A DNA stretch of 42,904 nucleotides from positions 1 to 42,904 of the forward strand of contig NZ_JBQKFH010000021.1 of NCBI RefSeq assembly GCF_052119425.1, in the 5' to 3' direction. This document shows positions 1 to 7,827 of this stretch, in pieces. Source of the DNA: Enterococcus_E cecorum_C. Lineage in GTDB: Bacteria; Bacillota; Bacilli; Lactobacillales; Enterococcaceae. Each line of letters begins with the position of its first letter. Position 1 is the stretch's first letter. The translations under genes and the position numbers were made by a program. The notes beneath the pieces were generated by a model. It was not told where the DNA came from and ran no database searches. It was given only the letters and a program-made list of their open reading frames with translations.

Positions 1-1283
1 CGGAAAAAAGCGAAAGGCAAACGGCAAGCCATTTTTCAACAATTTAAACCAGAAGTCATCCACCATGAATTGACGGGAGAAGCTTGTACTTGTCCAGATT
101 GTCATGAAAAGTTAAAAGAGATCGGTTCGTGTGTGCAACGACAAGAATTAGTCTATGTTCCTGCACAGTTAAAACGAGTGGATCATATTCAGCACGCCTA
201 TAAATGTGTTGCTTGTAGCAAGAAAAATGCGACAGATAAAATCATCAAGGCCCCTATACCCAAGGCGCCCTTGGCGCATAGTCTGGGTTCAGCCTCTATT
301 ATCGCGCATACCATTCATCAGAAATTCACACTGAAAGTGCCAAACTATCGACAAGAAGAGGATTGGCAGAAAATGGGGCTACCGATTAGCCGTAAAGAGA
401 TGGCTAATTGGCATATCAAGTCTAGTCAGTATTATTTCGAACCACTCTATGAATTACTGCGTGAAAAGTTATTAACACAAAGCCTTCTTCATGCGGACGA
501 GACAGCCTATAGAGTTTTAGAAAATGATACCTCTTTGACCTATTACTGGACATTCCTTTCAGGAAAACAAGCAACACAGCCAATTACGCTTTATCATCAT
601 GATCAACGGCGAAGCGGCTTAGCAGTTCAAGAATTTCTTGGCGAATATGATGGCTATGTTCACTGTGATATGTGGTCAGCGTATCGCCAACTGCCTAAGG
701 CAAAGTTAGTAGGTTGTTGGGCACATGTGCGCCGAAAATTTTTTGAAGCAACGCCTAAACAGGCAGATAAGAAGTCATTGGGGCGCAAGGGATTAGATTA
801 TTGTGATCAGATGTTTTCACTAGAAGCATCTTGGGCTGAGCTGTCTTCAGCTGAAAGATTGTGCAAGCGCAAAGAAAGATTAGCGCCATTGATGACAACG
901 TTCTTTGATTGGTGTCGCAATCAATCAGTGCTTCCAGGATCGAAGTTAGGCCGTGCGATCACCTATGCCTTGAAATATGAGGAAACATTTAAAACAGTTT
1001 TAACAGATGGTTCCTTAGTATTATCCAATAATCTGGCTGAGCGTGCGATTAAAGGATTAGTCATGGGACGGAAGAATTGGCTTTTCTCTCAAAGCTTTGA
1101 AGGAGCTAAATCTAGCCGATCATCCTGTCACTTTTAGAAACTGCCAAACGAAATGGCTTAGACTCAGAGAAATATCTTACCTATCTTTTGGAGAAGTTGC
1201 CAAATGAAGAGTCTTTCGCAAAAAAAGCAGTTCTAGAAGCTTATTTGCCATGGTCAGAAACTGTGCAAGCAGATTGTAAATAA
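1..1283 (+). pseudogene. IS66 family transposase, 5'-truncated by window edge and frameshifted near its 3' end
   Basis: The reading frame is open from base 1, so the gene starts upstream of the window. Visible family features are a Cys4 zinc-binding segment (CTCPDCHEKL ... CVACSKK), the DDE core (HADETAYR, then HCDMWSAYR, then the late Glu in NNLAERAIKGL) and the GRKNWLF block that follows it. After the FEGAKSS block the frame shifts: one base appears to be missing near 1116-1118, so the product ends at 1137 with a short wrong tail. The proper C-terminus (IILSLLETAKRNG to VQADCK) continues in another frame to a stop at 1281-1283. The catalytic residues lie before the shift, so residual activity cannot be excluded. 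Family assignment is certain; loss of function is inferred. Confidence 0.9.
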
Positions 1284-1290
1284 AGAAAAG

Positions 1291-1320
1291 AATCTCCAAA
1301 GTCGAGTGACTTTGGAGATT
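1291..1320 (+). terminator. hairpin at the end of IS66
   Basis: A perfect 13-bp stem (AATCTCCAAAGTC / GACTTTGGAGATT) with a 4-base loop lies just after the transposase stop. It is followed by TTTTC, so it can act as a terminator and may shield the element from outside transcription. Confidence 0.7.
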
Positions 1321-1330
1321 TTCAATATAC

Positions 1331-1349
1331 CTCGTTATTGGGCGCTTAC
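1331..1349 (+). repeat. IS66 right terminal inverted repeat
   Basis: CTCGTTATTGGGCGCTTAC is the outer end of the element. Its reverse complement begins the inverted copy at 42794. Confidence 0.8.
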
Positions 1350-1392
1350 TTAGCTATTAATATTTATCAATGATAAAAATAGCATGTTTTAA

Positions 1393-1422
1393 GGGACTGA
1401 CCCCAAAAAGTGAGAATTTAAT
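1393..1422 (+). repeat. IS3-type terminal repeat, left of copYB, facing inward
   Basis: GGGACTGACCCC followed by AAAAAGTGAGAATTTAAT resembles the outer end of IS3-family (IS150-like) elements. The reverse complement of 4419-4448 reads GGCACTGACCCCC then GTAAATGAGAATTAAAT, so the two form an imperfect inverted pair of about 30 bp that faces inward around the copper genes. No IS3 transposase lies between them. Confidence 0.55.
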
Positions 1423-1430
1423 AAAAAGAC

Positions 1431-1488
1431 TTGACATAATTCGTTTACAATAGTAAACTTATTTCAAACATATTCGTTTACATCTGTA
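1431..1488 (+). promoter_or_regulatory. copYB promoter with two cop boxes
   Basis: A -35 TTGACA (1431-1436), 17-bp spacer and -10 TAAACT (1454-1459) form the promoter. Box 1 TACAATAGTA (1446-1455) overlaps the spacer and -10 and has one mismatch to the CopY core TACAnnTGTA. Box 2 TACATCTGTA (1479-1488) matches perfectly. Two boxes around the promoter are the known arrangement of the E. hirae cop operon, in which Zn-CopY binds and Cu(I) releases it. Confidence 0.85.
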
Positions 1489-1509
1489 GACAACTAGGGG
1501 GGAAGGAGA

Positions 1510-1959
1510 ATGAGCACAATAGAATTTAATACTTATATCACAGATGCAGAATGGGAAGTCATGCGTGTAGTTTGGGCAAATGATCGAGTAACTAGTAAAA
1601 AAGTCATTTCCGTATTGCAAGAAAAAATGGACTGGACACAATCCACTATCAAAACGATCTTAGGTCGATTAGTTGGAAAAGGCGTACTAAATACAGAGCA
1701 TGAAGGTAGAAAGTTTATTTACACTGCCAATATTGAAGAGACAGAAGCCGTAAGGGATTATGCAGAAGATATTTTTAACCGTATTTGCAATAAGAAAGTC
1801 GGAAATGTAATAGGAAGCATCATTGAAGATCATGTTTTAAGCTTCGATGATATAGATCGACTAGAAAAAATATTAGAGATGAAAAAATCTTTTGCAGTAG
1901 AAGAAGTGGATTGCAATTGTCCAGAAGGACAATGCGAATGTCATTTACATCATCATTAA
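1510..1959 (+). CDS. copY: CopY copper-responsive transcriptional repressor
   Basis: This BlaI/CopY-family winged-helix repressor has 149 residues, the usual length. The N-terminal two thirds carry the DNA-binding domain (ITDAEWEVMRVVW ... STIKTILGRLVGKGVL). The C-terminus ends with the metal-binding motif CNCPEGQCEC (CxCx4CxC), which in E. hirae CopY binds Zn(II) and exchanges it for two Cu(I) delivered by CopZ. The start follows GGAAGGAG. Two cop boxes lie just upstream, which supports autoregulation, and copB follows after 19 bp. A His-rich tail (HLHHH) comes after the Cys cluster. The copA and copZ genes of the classical operon are absent here. Confidence 0.95.
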   Translation: MSTIEFNTYITDAEWEVMRVVWANDRVTSKKVISVLQEKMDWTQSTIKTILGRLVGKGVLNTEHEGRKFIYTANIEETEAVRDYAEDIFNRICNKKVGNVIGSIIEDHVLSFDDIDRLEKILEMKKSFAVEEVDCNCPEGQCECHLHHH

Positions 1960-1978
1960 GCATAAGGAGGAATTTAAA

Positions 1979-4105
1979 ATGAATAATGACAACAGATATT
2001 CGTCCCATAATCACCATGATTATGACGACATGGATAAGTTAAAACACGAGCATGGAATCACAGATGAACATGGATACCATAAGGATCAACATCAAGTACA
2101 TCATGCTGGGCATGATCACTGCGGGCACAGTGGACATGATCACAGCGGACACAGTGGGCATGCCCACCATCATCACGGAAGCTTTAAGGAACTTTTCTTA
2201 AAGTCATTGCCACTAGGAATCATTATTATGCTCTTAGTCCCTTTGCATGGATTTGAACTACCATTCCAGTTTACTTTTCCATATTCTGATATTGTAGTAG
2301 CTATTTTATCTACTATATTAATTATTTATGGTGGACGTCCATTCTATCAAGGTGCAGTTGACGAATTTAAACAAAAAGAACCTGGAATGATGGCACTCGT
2401 TTCTTTAGGTTTAAGTGTTTCATATTTATACAGTATTTATGCTGTGATCATTACCTACGTAACGGGTGAACACGTGATGGACTTTTTCTTTGAATTTGCT
2501 TCATTACTATTAATCATGCTTTTAGGTCACTGGATTGAGATGAAAGCTATTGGAGAAGCAGGAGACGCACAAGCAGAATTGGCTAAGTTAGTGCCGAAAG
2601 ATGCTCACGTTGTATTAGAAGACGATTCAATTGAAACACGTCCAGTTGCTGACTTACAGGTAGGTGATTTAATTCGTGTTCAAGCCGGAGAAAATGTGCC
2701 AGCAGACGGGATTATCGAGCGTGGCGAATCACGTTTAAATGAAGCTCTTTTGACTGGAGAATCAAAAGCAGTTAAAAAAGGCCCTGGCGATGAAGTAATC
2801 GGGGGCTCAACAAATGGAGAAGGGGTTCTTTATATTAAAGTGAATGAGACAGGTGATCAATCCTTCATCTCTCAAGTTCAGAATTTAATCAGCCAAGCTC
2901 AAAGTCAGCCTTCCAGAGCAGAAAGTATTGCGCAAAAGGTTGCAGGGTGGCTCTTCTATATTGCTGTTATTGTCGCGCTAATTGCTTTTGTAGTGTGGAT
3001 GATTATTGGAGATATCCCAACGGCAGTTATATTTACTATTACTACATTAGTTATTGCTTGTCCGCACGCATTGGGTCTGGCTATTCCATTGGTAACCGCC
3101 CGTAGCACAAGCTTAGGAGCTAGCCGTGGCTTACTAGTAAAAGACCGCCAAGCCTTAGAAATAGCTCAAGATGCAGATGTGATGATTTTAGATAAAACGG
3201 GTACTTTAACAACTGGTGAATTTAAAGTATTAGCTGTAAAACTTCTTAATGACAAATATACAAAAGAGGAAATCATTGCCTTATTGGCAGGTATTGAAGG
3301 AGGATCTAGCCACCCAATTGCTCAATCAATTATAAGTTTCGCCGAGCAGCAAAATATACGTCCAGCATCTTTTGATTCGATTGATGTGATTTCCGGTGCT
3401 GGAGTAGAGGGTAAAGCAGGTGGGCACCGTTACCAATTAATCAGTCAAAAAGCCTATGGACGTAATCTTGATATGGATATTCCAAAAGGAGCAACTCTTA
3501 GTGTCTTAGTAGAAAACGATGATGCCATTGGTGCTGTAGCTTTAGGGGACGAATTAAAACCAACGAGTAAAGAGTTAATTAAAGCTCTTAAAAAGAACAA
3601 TATTCAACCAATTATGGCAACAGGTGATAATGAAAAAGCGGCTCAAGGCGCGGCAGTAGATTTAGGGATTGAATATAGATCAAATCAATCTCCACAAGAT
3701 AAATATGAGTTAGTTAAAACACTTAAAGATGAAGGAAAGAAAGTTATCATGGTAGGTGATGGTGTAAATGATGCTCCTTCTCTTGCCTTAGCAGATGTTG
3801 GTATAGCTATAGGTGCTGGAACTCAAGTTGCGTTGGATTCAGCTGATGTCATATTGACTCAATCCGATCCAGGAGATATTGAATCATTCATTGATTTAGC
3901 ACACAAAACAACTCGTAAAATGAAACAAAACCTATTTTGGGGAGCTGGTTATAACTTTATAGCTATCCCTCTAGCTGCAGGAATTTTGGCTCCTATTGGT
4001 ATCACATTAAGCCCTGCATTAGGAGCAATCCTAATGTCTGTGTCAACAGTCATCGTCGCCATTAATGCTATGTTATTACGTTTAGATCCAAAAAATAACA
4101 GTTAA
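1979..4105 (+). CDS. copB: CopB-type Cu(I)/Ag(I)-exporting P1B ATPase
   Basis: The protein has 708 residues. Residues 1-65 form a His/Asp-rich metal-binding tail with repeated GH-x-H and HSGHDH units in place of a CxxC HMA domain, which is diagnostic of CopB. About eight membrane segments follow, with the transport motif CPH at residues 361-363 (ACPHALG), the phosphorylation site DKTGTLT (Asp405), the SSHP nucleotide motif and GDGVNDAPSLA. CPH-type ATPases expel copper or silver from the cytoplasm. The start has a strong AAGGAGG, and the gene is the second of a two-gene operon under CopY. A strong terminator follows at 4190. Confidence 0.95.
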   Translation: MNNDNRYSSHNHHDYDDMDKLKHEHGITDEHGYHKDQHQVHHAGHDHCGHSGHDHSGHSGHAHHHHGSFKELFLKSLPLGIIIMLLVPLHGFELPFQFTFPYSDIVVAILSTILIIYGGRPFYQGAVDEFKQKEPGMMALVSLGLSVSYLYSIYAVIITYVTGEHVMDFFFEFASLLLIMLLGHWIEMKAIGEAGDAQAELAKLVPKDAHVVLEDDSIETRPVADLQVGDLIRVQAGENVPADGIIERGESRLNEALLTGESKAVKKGPGDEVIGGSTNGEGVLYIKVNETGDQSFISQVQNLISQAQSQPSRAESIAQKVAGWLFYIAVIVALIAFVVWMIIGDIPTAVIFTITTLVIACPHALGLAIPLVTARSTSLGASRGLLVKDRQALEIAQDADVMILDKTGTLTTGEFKVLAVKLLNDKYTKEEIIALLAGIEGGSSHPIAQSIISFAEQQNIRPASFDSIDVISGAGVEGKAGGHRYQLISQKAYGRNLDMDIPKGATLSVLVENDDAIGAVALGDELKPTSKELIKALKKNNIQPIMATGDNEKAAQGAAVDLGIEYRSNQSPQDKYELVKTLKDEGKKVIMVGDGVNDAPSLALADVGIAIGAGTQVALDSADVILTQSDPGDIESFIDLAHKTTRKMKQNLFWGAGYNFIAIPLAAGILAPIGITLSPALGAILMSVSTVIVAINAMLLRLDPKNNS

Positions 4106-4189
4106 CAGATTGAATGATGGAAACTCCTTAAAGTATCAAGATACAATAGTTTTACAGGAGAAAAAGAGATGTAAGTAATGGCTCTTTGT

Positions 4190-4238
4190 AAAATCGTGTT
4201 GGTAGAAGTAGACGATTTTTCTACCAACACGATTTTTA
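4190..4238 (+). terminator. terminator of copYB
   Basis: A perfect 18-bp stem (AAAATCGTGTTGGTAGAA and its complement) with an 11-base loop begins 85 bp after copB. Its T-rich arms suit termination in both directions. Confidence 0.85.
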
Positions 4239-4360
4239 ATTTATTATAGAACTGATTTCTGTTAAAATCCTAAAAGCCACCTATTTCGACAGTTTTATAG
4301 CTTGTTATCCTATTTTCTTGACAATAATACCACCGTCTCCACACGTTTTTTAACCATAAA

Positions 4361-4448
4361 AAGACACCTCCATGAGCATTTGATTATATTGTACCAAATC
4401 CAACTTGGAGGTGTTTTTATTTAATTCTCATTTACGGGGGTCAGTGCC
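4361..4448. mobile_element. IS remnant: hairpin plus IS3-type terminal repeat
   Basis: A hairpin (ACACCTCCA 4364-4372 / TGGAGGTGT 4406-4414, followed by TTTTT) stands next to a terminal repeat at 4419-4448 whose reverse complement starts GGCACTGACCCCC. The layout is that of the 3' end of an IS3-family element after its transposase gene, but no transposase remains. The 240 bp between the copB terminator and this hairpin hold no convincing gene. Confidence 0.45.
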
Positions 4449-4750
4449 AATTAAAATTGCGTATTTTTTGTTTAAAATGTATTAGAATTAAATTCATATA
4501 AAATATGCACGAAAAATAAATCAAAATTAAAAAGTACAAATTAATGAAGTGATTATTGATAAAAATAGTTAATAATTGGTTAAACAAAATATATAACTCG
4601 TTTATAAATTTATAGAAATGAACCATTATAAATCTCCTCTTAAATATTGAAAAAACCATTGGCAGTGGACATACTTTAAGACTATATATTTCTGAAACTA
4701 GTTTCACAATACAAATATTGACATGCAATTATTAATTGGTGGATTTTAAG

Positions 4751-4801
4751 TTGACATCTACAAAGCTTAATGTTAGAATACATTCAAAAATATATTTGAA
4801 T
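4751..4801 (+). promoter_or_regulatory. cadDX promoter and ArsR-type operator
   Basis: The promoter is TTGACA (4751-4756), a 17-bp spacer and TAGAAT (4774-4779). Immediately after lies the palindrome ATTCAAA-N6-TTTGAAT (4782-4801), very like the operator bound by staphylococcal CadC/CadX. It covers the expected transcription start, so CadX should repress cadD until Cd(II) is bound. Confidence 0.8.
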
Positions 4802-4811
4802 GAGGTGTTTT

Positions 4812-5426
4812 ATGATTCAAAATGTTGTTACTTCAATAATCCTGTATTCTGGGACAGCCGTAGACTTACTTATTATCCTAATGTTATTTTTTGCCAAAAG
4901 AAAAAGCAGAAAGGACATCATTAACATCTATTTAGGACAATTTCTAGGCTCTGTTAGTCTAATATTCCTAAGTTTGCTTTTTGCATTTGTCTTAAATTAT
5001 ATTCCTAGTAAAGAGATTTTAGGTTTACTCGGTTTGATTCCAATTTTCCTAGGCCTCAAAGTTTTGCTTTTAGGAGATTCTGATGGAGAAGCTATTGCAA
5101 AAGATGGTTTGCGAAAAGACAATAAAAACCTGATTTTTCTAGTCGCTATGATTACTTTTGCAAGTTGTGGCGCTGACAATATTGGTGTCTTTGTCCCATA
5201 TTTTACCACCTTAAATTTAGCGAATTTGATAGTGACTTTACTTACTTTTCTAGTCATGATTTATCTCTTGGTTTTTTCTGCCCAAAAATTAGCACAAGTC
5301 CCTTCTGTTGGAGAAACTTTGGAAAAATATAGCAGATGGTTTATTGCCGTTGTCTATTTAGGATTGGGGATGTATATCCTGATTGAAAACAACAGCTTTG
5401 ACATGCTATGGGCTGTGTTAGGCTAG
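4812..5426 (+). CDS. cadD: CadD-family cadmium resistance transporter
   Basis: The CadD/CadB family consists of small membrane proteins of about 205 residues that give cadmium tolerance. Five or six hydrophobic segments can be seen, starting MIQNVVTSIILYSGTAVDLL, with the conserved ASCGADNIGVFVPYF block in the middle. The start at 4812 is preferred over the in-frame ATG at 4800, because GAGGTG (4802-4807) stands at proper spacing and the family begins with MIQ. It lies directly behind the CadX-type operator and is followed by the regulator gene, the usual cadD-cadX order. Confidence 0.9.
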   Translation: MIQNVVTSIILYSGTAVDLLIILMLFFAKRKSRKDIINIYLGQFLGSVSLIFLSLLFAFVLNYIPSKEILGLLGLIPIFLGLKVLLLGDSDGEAIAKDGLRKDNKNLIFLVAMITFASCGADNIGVFVPYFTTLNLANLIVTLLTFLVMIYLLVFSAQKLAQVPSVGETLEKYSRWFIAVVYLGLGMYILIENNSFDMLWAVLG

Positions 5427-5437
5427 GAGAAAAAATT

Positions 5438-5463
5438 ATGAAAAAAGATTATGAAAAAAGATA
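5438..5463 (+). repeat. 13-bp tandem duplication at the cadX start
   Basis: ATGAAAAAAGATT (5438-5450) is repeated as ATGAAAAAAGATA (5451-5463). The Shine-Dalgarno AGGAGA at 5425-5430 fits the first ATG, which opens only an 8-codon frame ending at 5464. The real cadX frame uses the second ATG, 20 bases after the Shine-Dalgarno. Confidence 0.8.
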
Positions 5464-5789
5464 GTATCTGTCAAGTGGATGTTATAAATCAACAAAATGT
5501 TACAACCGCAACGAACTACCTTGAAAAGGAAAAAGTCCAAAAATCACTTCGCATTTTATCAAAATTTACCGATAATAAACAGATAAATATCATCTTTTAT
5601 CTCCTGGCCGTCGAAGAACTCTGTGTCTGCGATATAGCCTGTTTATTAAATCTCAGTATGGCATCTGCCTCCCACCATCTTCGTAAACTAGCCAATCAAA
5701 ACATCTTGGACACTAGAAGAGAGGGAAAAATTATATATTATTTTATAAAAGATGAGGAAATCAGAGATTTTTTTAATCAACTAGGATAA
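5451..5789 (+). CDS. cadX: CadX/CadC-type ArsR-SmtB metal-sensing repressor
   Basis: The protein has 112 residues with the ArsR-type winged helix. The metal-site motif ELCVCDIA (residues 57-64) supplies the Cys pair of the alpha3N-type Cd/Pb/Zn site, and the recognition helix SMASASHHLRKL follows. A further Cys at residue 7 could serve as the N-terminal ligand used in CadC. It lies 24 bp after cadD and is probably co-transcribed. The start is displaced from the best Shine-Dalgarno by a 13-bp duplication, so translation may be coupled to a short leader frame or be weak. Its predicted operator is at 4782-4801. Confidence 0.9.
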   Translation: MKKDSICQVDVINQQNVTTATNYLEKEKVQKSLRILSKFTDNKQINIIFYLLAVEELCVCDIACLLNLSMASASHHLRKLANQNILDTRREGKIIYYFIKDEEIRDFFNQLG

Positions 5790-5832
5790 CAACTATTTTT
5801 AATACTTTTCCATGATTATAGGGAGATTATAT

Positions 5833-5967
5833 ATGAAATTTTTTGATGAAAATTACTCACAAGAAATACCTACTCGTATCAAATGTTTAAGAAAAAAGTA
5901 TAATTTAAAGCAAAGCGACCTAGGTAATGCAGGTCAAGTTAGCCAAGTTGAAAAGGGAGGAATTTGA
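5833..5967 (+). pseudogene. XRE-type helix-turn-helix regulator, N-terminal fragment
   Basis: A 44-codon frame preceded by AGGGAGA encodes IPTRIKCLRKKYNLKQSDLG ... VSQVEKGG, the beginning of a Cro/cI-type HTH domain (normally LKQSDLA..x..S..SxIENG). The frame ends at TGA 5965 right after the HTH. The next gene fragment continues in the same frame after the stop, so this looks like a deletion joint between two broken genes. Confidence 0.7.
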
Positions 5968-5973
5968 AAGGAT

Positions 5974-6321
5974 TTGTATCTTTTATTTTTTGTTTCATTT
6001 ATGCCCTATTCTACTGGAATAGTTAGTAGTCATTTCATGAATCATACGGCACAGTTCTTTTATGGACTGATCGTTATTGTTTCAACGGTAGCAAACTGGT
6101 TTTTACATAAAGTAATTGATAAACCCAATATAGATCAGAAAGAATTACTTGAAGCTACCGCACAATATAGGAAGTTATTGATACCTGACCTAATAATTAA
6201 AGGAGTGGGATTGATTCTATCCTTAATTCTCTATCCTCCGATTATGATGTATAGTGTTTTAATTGCGGCATTTTACATCATAACTTTAAAAACACTATCC
6301 GAAAAAAGAGTGAATAACTAA
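5974..6321 (+). pseudogene. TMEM175/DUF1211-like membrane protein, C-terminal fragment
   Basis: About 115 codons encode three or four hydrophobic stretches. They begin LYLLFFVSFMPYSTGIVSSH, which corresponds to the middle of bacterial TMEM175-type K+ channel proteins. The N-terminal part with the first helices (the FSDG motif) is missing. It follows in frame after the stop of the HTH fragment, separated by Lys-Asp only. No start codon with a ribosome binding site is visible. The family call is moderate; truncation is clear if the family is right. Confidence 0.55.
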
Positions 6322-6417
6322 AAAACGGTGACCAAAGTTAGGTGTATTATTTTAATGCTTAGAGACCTAAACTATTCCCCTATTTTAAAAATATTGATTC
6401 AGATTTTATGAAATTAA

Positions 6418-6537
6418 AAAGTAGATATTGTTCAGAAAATCCTTGATATTACGCTGTTTTTAGTCCAACTGAAATCCATACTTTCCAAACCAGGTCTTAA
6501 GAAAGCTCGTAAAGCATCACAATTCTCAAAGCGTTAA
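6418..6537 (+). other. short C-terminal gene remnant, unidentified
   Basis: An open stretch without a start codon encodes about 39 residues ending KARKASQFSKR and is followed directly by a terminator hairpin. It looks like the basic tail of a lost gene, possibly a transposase, but I cannot assign a family. Confidence 0.3.
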
Positions 6538-6561
6538 AACATTGTTATATCAACGTTTCAA

Positions 6562-6595
6562 GGCACTTTGCAGATTTGCAAGGTGTCTTTTTTTC
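6562..6595 (+). terminator. rho-independent terminator
   Basis: GGCACTTTGCA / TTGCAAGGTGTC forms a stem of about 11 bp with a 3-base loop, followed by a run of seven Ts. It lies 25 bp after the unidentified remnant ending at 6537. Confidence 0.75.
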
Positions 6596-6611
6596 GGTTT
6601 TGACTATCTCT

Positions 6612-6815
6612 TTAAAAATTAACATAACTAGCGAATTTCTTAGGTGTAACAGCATTTTTCATTAATATATCATGTAGCTGCGTAAATTCTTTGACACTTG
6701 CAAGCTGCAAAAAACGCTGTAATCCTTGTGTCCCAAAGGAAAGGTGTATTGAATAATCGATTAAAAGTGTTGTATGTGGTATATAGTATGATAATTTGAA
6801 AAATATGAAAATAAA
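6612..6815 (-). other. C-terminal gene remnant on minus strand, unidentified
   Basis: A frame of about 67 codons is open on the minus strand with no start and a stop at 6612-6614. It includes LSFGTQGLQRFLQLASVKEF and ends PKKFASYVNF. The composition is protein-like rather than random AT-rich sequence, but I do not recognise the family. Together with the remnant at 6418 it marks 5.8-6.9 kb as a zone of gene debris. Confidence 0.3.
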
Positions 6816-6822
6816 TCAGCAA

Positions 6823-6850
6823 GCCTTCCAAAATTTTTGGAAGGTTTTTT
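6823..6850 (+). terminator. rho-independent terminator
   Basis: CCTTCCAAAA / TTTTGGAAGG is followed by six Ts. It is well formed, but no intact gene lies upstream, so it probably belonged to a lost gene. Confidence 0.75.
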
Positions 6851-7053
6851 CGCGCTTTTGAGAATTTTTTGCGTATTTAATAAGTAGAGGCAAAACTTAG
6901 CTTTAAGTATTTAAACTCAACGTAAGAAGATATAATCCCAATGTTATACTAGAAGTTTTTCTAATTTTTTGAGAGAGCTGTTTGTGCTGCTTTTGATATC
7001 CAGTGAAAAGGTTTTATAGTATAAAAAATTTGTGGGGAAGAAAGGAAATTTAC

Positions 7054-7764
7054 ATGAAAAAAGAAAATAAAAACCAGGAGTATTTTGGGTTGAGCAATGA
7101 TGTTATCTTTGGTTGGATTATGGAGAGTGATGAGAACTGTTTGGCGATTATCCGTGCGATTTTGCCAGATTTAAACCTCGCTAGCATTGTTTATAAAGAG
7201 GCTAAATACAGTCCTATCCCAGGAACCTCTGTGCAGGAAGTCCAGTTTTATGTCGAGGTGCAAGATGATCAGGACTGTTGTTATGCTATTGAAATTAAGG
7301 CCGCAAATACCAATCACTTAGGGCTACGTACGCGCTATTATCAAGCACAAATTGATGAGGCAATCTTTGCAAACGGGCAAACATCTCATGATTTAAAAGA
7401 GTGCTTTGTTATTTTCTTATGTTCGTTTGATCCATTTGGCTGTGGATTACGTCGCTACCAATTCCATCAGTACGAAGACACTCTTCAGGATTTGCGCTTA
7501 GGTACGCAGTCACATACGATTATTATCAATGCACAGGGGACTAAAGGTGAGGTATCAGATGATTTGGCGGGGATTATCGATGTGATGAATCAAAAACCGA
7601 ATCAAACCAATCCGTTAGCAAACAAGTTAATGAAAGAAATTGATCACTACAACCAAGATTTGGAAAAGAGGCAAGAACTGATCGACTATGAAACAAGCCT
7701 TCATGGCGACTTAATTGGAGAAAAAAGGATTATGAATGATAATGATTGCATTCAAAGCGAATAA
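7054..7764 (+). CDS. Rpn-family / PD-(D/E)XK nuclease family transposase-like protein
   Basis: The N-terminus (YFGLSNDVIFGWIMESDENC) and the core EVQFYVEVQDD...CCYAIEIKA fit the PDDEXK_2/Rpn family, with the nuclease core motif ending in E-I-K. Rpn proteins are recombination-promoting DNases often annotated as transposases. At 236 residues it is somewhat shorter than many members: the usual Glu/Arg-rich C-terminal tail is replaced by IMNDNDCIQSE, so the 3' end may be truncated or frameshifted near 7725-7735. The start at 7054 is chosen because AAAGGAAA precedes it; the GTG at 7003 has no comparable site. Confidence 0.7.
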   Translation: MKKENKNQEYFGLSNDVIFGWIMESDENCLAIIRAILPDLNLASIVYKEAKYSPIPGTSVQEVQFYVEVQDDQDCCYAIEIKAANTNHLGLRTRYYQAQIDEAIFANGQTSHDLKECFVIFLCSFDPFGCGLRRYQFHQYEDTLQDLRLGTQSHTIIINAQGTKGEVSDDLAGIIDVMNQKPNQTNPLANKLMKEIDHYNQDLEKRQELIDYETSLHGDLIGEKRIMNDNDCIQSE

Positions 7765-7827
7765 AGCTGAGACAAGTTATATTTTTCAATTTCTCAAACT
7801 TTGCACTTAAATAAGTGCTTAAATACC

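Larger units (their letters stand above)
1..1349 (+). mobile_element. IS66-family insertion sequence, right part (left end outside window)
   Basis: The stretch holds the 3' part of an IS66-type transposase gene, a strong hairpin and the terminal inverted repeat ending ...GGGCGCTTAC at 1349. Read inward the end is GTAAGCGCCCAATAACGAG, the GTAAGCG start typical of IS66 elements. The same last 111 bp occur inverted at 42794-42904 with one mismatch. The eight bases following 1349 (TTAGCTAT) differ from those abutting the other copy (CATATAAA), as expected for separate insertions. Confidence 0.9.

Noticed and set aside
1361..1381. Palindrome TTTATCAATGATAAA between the IS66 end and the copper module.
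   Set aside because: It looks like a repressor site, but no promoter or gene is attached to it and AT-rich palindromes of this size arise by chance.
4441..4626. Minus-strand frame of 61 codons with a good AGGAGA before an ATG at 4626, product hydrophobic.
   Set aside because: It lies in extremely AT-rich sequence, has no recognisable motif, ends inside an IS terminal repeat and is made almost only of Ile, Leu, Phe and Asn, as expected by chance.
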